Shown here in pieces: positions 60,698 through 64,000 of a stretch of DNA of 64,000 bases. The notes below the pieces were generated by a model that was not told where the DNA came from, did no database searches, and was given only the letters and a program-made list of their open reading frames with translations. Numbering within the stretch: position 1 is the stretch's first letter; the number at the start of each line of letters is the position of its first letter. Made by a program: the position numbers and the translations under genes. The stretch comes from Ustulina deusta (Eukaryota; Ascomycota; Sordariomycetes; Xylariales; Xylariaceae), in contig JAJNNX010000056.1 in assembly GCA_023159155.1 (NCBI GenBank), forward strand, positions 1 through 64,000, given 5' to 3'.

Positions 60698-62824
60698 TAA
60701 ATAAATCTTTATTAGGTTCCCGAGCATATCTTTTAGCATGTAAAAAGAAGGCGGTTAAGGAGTTCTACCGCGTCCTGTGATAGCATGAGAACATTGTAAT
60801 TTAGGGGAGACGTATGTATATTTGTACACCGGCTTAAATCCAGTCAAAATTCATTACCATTACTTTAACATGCATACTAAGCGCTTCTAGATAACTTCAG
60901 AGAATTTCAGAGACTCGGCTTACCTTATGAGATCCTTCCATAGTTGCTTAGCATACCTACTAGTAAGGTGGTATTCTTCTAATGCATACCTACCTACTAT
61001 ATATTGAAGTGGGCAACTGTAAATAATTGTTTACGATTAGGTTTAATGAATAATGCCTATATACCTACTAGGAGATAGGCCGAACCTACACTTCCTAGTA
61101 TAGTAATTACTATTATTTTCTAGGGAATCTATTGATTAAGAGTAACTATAGTTAGAAGTAAGAAAAACAATTTTTATCGCTGTGTACTAGCTTGTGTGAT
61201 GTTTTTTCTGGCTAGTGTTAAAAACAATGCTTACCTCCCATACTAGCATAGCTACTGAGTGGCTCAAGCATATGCTTACCTATGTGATCTACTCACACTA
61301 CTTTAATATGCTTTGCAACAATATTACACGGTTAAACTGCAAGTATTTAATAGTTTTGTAGAAAAAGGGAAAGCGGGGAAAGCCATAAGATGTTGTTATA
61401 GGAAGCTAGTTTCCCTTGTCTTTTGGGTAGAGTGAGGAACCTGCAAACGTACGTTAGAGGCATGGTGGAAGTTCAATTTGCAGATACGGACCGAAGAGAA
61501 AAGTATGTACCTGCAGTTATCTGAGCTGTACGATGGGTTTCACAGCTTGGGCCGTGATTTAGCAATACGGCAATATGTAACTAAGTGGCGGCACTAGTTG
61601 AGGATGAGTAGGAAATGTTGCATTGCATTCTATTCCCAGTATGTATGGGGTTTGTGATCTTTCAACCAACCAACCTTGGTGATAGTACTAGTCCAATGCA
61701 TCATCGTGTTAACCGTGCAGCTCCAAGGCTCATGAAGATAAACTTAGAATCAAGGGCGTTGTTATTCGTTACCGCCATAAATCCCCGACGCACGTCATCC
61801 CGCCGGGATTGGTTTATCGAATCTTGATAGAAAAACGCCCTCGGATCATATAAGCTCCTTTGCAACTCTTATCATAGAAAAAGCCGTACAGCCGGTTACT
61901 ACAGCCACACAAGAGATATGTGCCAAAAAGGCGGGTGGCTCTTGAAAAAATATTGCCTTCCGCCGGTTCTAAAAGCCTGGTGTCCAAGCGCTCAAGACTG
62001 GGGGGGGGGGGGGGGGGGGGCTCAAGATTATGGCGTGTATAATTATCGGAAATACTTAACTATTCAAAATCAGATTCGCCACAATATCACTGGCTCTAGC
62101 GACTACTGCGAAGGAGCTTTAACAAAGGCGCCTTAACCCAATCCTTAAAATGTTACATATCAATCAAGATTCACGGTCAGAGTAGGTTTCGAATGATGAA
62201 TTTTATTCCGAATAGCGGAATTCCTATTAGCCCAAATATCCATACGAATCTAGGGTATGTAGAAAATTCATCAACTACTAGTGGACGGCTGTGAGTACAA
62301 TATGAATTAAGTCTCTCGTATAAACCGCATCTGAATAATTGATGGTGTGGCTTTGATGAAGACCGAATCAAAGATCATGTCTACCTTAGCATGAGCAACG
62401 ACCTCGGCGGCTAGACTCAGGGACAAGGGCCATCGAAGTCAATTGACTGAGGCATTTCTCTGCTAATTTATACTAACTAGTACAGGAGCAACCACGGCTA
62501 GAGAGCCGGTGATTATGCGTTGCTGCATCCCATCTACCATTATTATGTTCCCTTCAATTATGTCATCTTCCGTCGGAGTGTTGAGCCCTGCCTACTGCCT
62601 CATAGCCACCACTATACTCTCTAAATCATGGTCTTTCATTCCTTCTTGTCACCTTTATAATTTAAGCACTTACTAAAAACAAGTTTACATGTCACACTAG
62701 TTCGTCTTTACTCTTCTGACCGCGTTAGATTTCTGAAAAACTCATCATGAGAACGAGATACTATCGTCTAGTAGATAGGTCCTGCGATTTAGAGCCGAAC
62801 TGACAGCAAGGGTCGATTTTCATA
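60698..62824. other. Long intergenic region, no supported gene
   Basis: About 2.1 kb, AT-leaning in its first 600 bp. It contains the poly-G run at 62000-62020. Open frames (61615-61827, 61918-62136, 62177-62371) are short and featureless. It may include old transposon debris, but I see no repeat ends. Confidence 0.35.
62000..62020 (+). repeat. 21-base poly-G tract between two CTCAAGA copies
   Basis: An uninterrupted G run (62000-62020) flanked by CTCAAGA at 61991-61997 and 62021-62027. It could form a G-quadruplex or be an assembly/sequencing artefact of a homopolymer. Confidence 0.8.
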
Positions 62825-63949
62825 TTAAACCTCAATATCCCGTGGCCCAGCTCTAGCAAAGAAATTGTCATACTCTTCCCAGCTCATGTGAGGGAACTCA
62901 GTAGGCCGGGTGATAGGCATAAAGCTGATGCCTCGCTTCTCAAACGCCTCGAGCCTCAACCTCGTCTTCTCCTTGCTTTTGTTAACGCTGTATATCCTCA
63001 CTCTATGTGCGCTACTCGTGACATGCAAGCCCCAGTTCCACGTATTTCTGACTTCGGTCGGCTGAGTGTCTACAATATATAAGCATGTCATCATGAGTCG
63101 TAGAGGGTTTCTGGAAAAGGTTGTAGTCCCTAACGGACGGGTCGAATTTCCAGAGAAAGCAAGAAAGATAGACTTACTATAGAGAAGTTAGCCTTGGATG
63201 AAACATGATGGCAGAGAGTGACGTGGGGTAGCAAAACGTAAGATGCTTTTAACACGTACCTTAGGCTGTTGTCCCAACATCGGACAACAAGCTCAATCCA
63301 CCCTTCCACGTCGCAAGGAACCTCCATTTTCCACGTTCGCCATGCGAATTTGTGCTTGGGACTCAGGTTTTCGACAGGTACCATATACCACGAGAATCCT
63401 CCGTCGGCGCTAACTTCGACCCTCTCAGGCCACCGACCACCCCCAGAATAGGCCCATCCTTTCACTGAAATCTTACCTTCATGTATCACAGCCTGCTTAT
63501 TCCAAGGGGACATCTAGACATTAAGGTGTCAGTTATTACCTTCTTGGGAATGAAACGAGGTGTTTTAAAACGTCAATGACAGTCCTTACATCCCCGCCAA
63601 GATAGGAGAAATGAAACGCGTGACTTACGATGGCGCTGCTAACAGGCATTTCCTGTATCTGTATGCCATCTGTCCAGCGCTGGTTATGCTTGCCCACCTG
63701 CTGATTGAAGTACAGATACTCCCTGCTTTGTACCGGTGCCCGTGTGGGTTCACGGATTGCCGTAACCCGATAGAGCCATTTCACGCTTCTTGCACCGATA
63801 TAACCCATTACAACGGCTCGGACCGGGGCGCCGTGGATCTTCGGAAGTGGCTCGCCATTCATTTCCCAAACGAGCATGACCTCATTTGCTCGCACCTTTG
63901 AGTAGGGTACGCTGATGGCGTAGTTCATCACCTCGTTCATTTTGAAGTA
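62825..63949 (-). CDS. Sulfite-oxidase-type molybdenum enzyme, C-terminal part (5' end outside window)
   Basis: Minus-strand exons 63949-63629, 63513-63260 and 63176-62825, after an upstream intron ending CAG at 63950-63952 with a CTAAC branch, so the gene starts beyond the right edge. The first exon reads MNYAISVPYSKVRANEVM and HGAPVRAVVMGYIGARSVKW, the end of the oxidoreductase molybdopterin-binding domain. Later exons (KISVKGWAYSGGGRWPERV, ELVVRCWDNS, TQPTEVRNTWNW) are the Mo-co dimerisation domain shared by sulfite oxidases and assimilatory nitrate reductases. No cytochrome b5 or FAD domain follows, so a sulfite-oxidase-like protein is most likely. With the intron 63177-63259 the frame stays open but adds about 36 residues between CWDNSL and TQPT compared with the family; the intron removing them would shift the frame by one base. 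Confidence 0.7.
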
Positions 63950-64000
63950 CTGCAACACTTGGGGGGTTAGTAACGTCATGATCTAGATGATTTTTGAAAC

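Overview
The window looks like nuclear DNA of a filamentous ascomycete (Pezizomycotina); I cannot name the species. Reasons: genes with short GT-AG introns (about 50-145 bp) carrying CTAAC/CTAAT-type branch points, families typical of these fungi (FunK1-type kinase, SAT4/PTH11-like rhodopsin-domain membrane protein, Zn2Cys6 regulator, F-box-like protein), and a sharp two-compartment composition. Gene-bearing islands of ordinary GC content alternate with extremely AT-rich blocks (about 1-5970 and 24593-50058). Duplicated elements in those blocks differ from each other almost only by C/T and G/A transitions, the signature of repeat-induced point mutation (RIP).

Layout. 1-5967: AT-rich block holding a near-complete RIP-mutated Ty3/gypsy chromovirus-like element (A1, plus strand) whose 3' LTR abuts the oppositely oriented 5' LTR fragment of a third copy. 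5968-24474: gene island with an F-box-like protein, a 4-exon zinc alcohol dehydrogenase, an unknown 281-aa protein, a decayed ORF, a GH43 beta-xylosidase-like enzyme, a possible two-TM protein, a small secreted protein, and a Zn2Cys6 regulator pseudogene that ends about 75 bp from the next element. 24475-50176: a 25.7-kb three-layer nest of LTR-type elements. Outer element C (118-bp LTRs, GCAAT target duplication) contains element A2 (235-bp LTRs, GTTTA duplication), whose left LTR is split by element B (367-bp terminal repeats, CTAA duplication). 50182-64000: second gene island with an amidase, a Nudix hydrolase, a SAT4/PTH11-like 7-TM protein (7 exons), a FunK1-type kinase, and the C-terminal part of a sulfite-oxidase-type molybdenum enzyme running off the right edge.

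The genes do not form an obvious pathway or biosynthetic cluster. They look like a loose accessory set (hydrolysis of plant-derived sugars, amides and nucleotides, sensing, redox) around a transposon-rich gap. The two islands were adjacent before element C inserted: the pre-insertion site can be read as the bases before 24475 joined to those after 50181.

The least explained object is element B: a 12.7-kb terminal-direct-repeat element with long single-frame, RIP-broken coding tracts running inward from both ends on opposite strands, neither of which I can assign to a retrotransposon protein. All splice models are hand-read from motifs and protein-family expectation, and were not computed.
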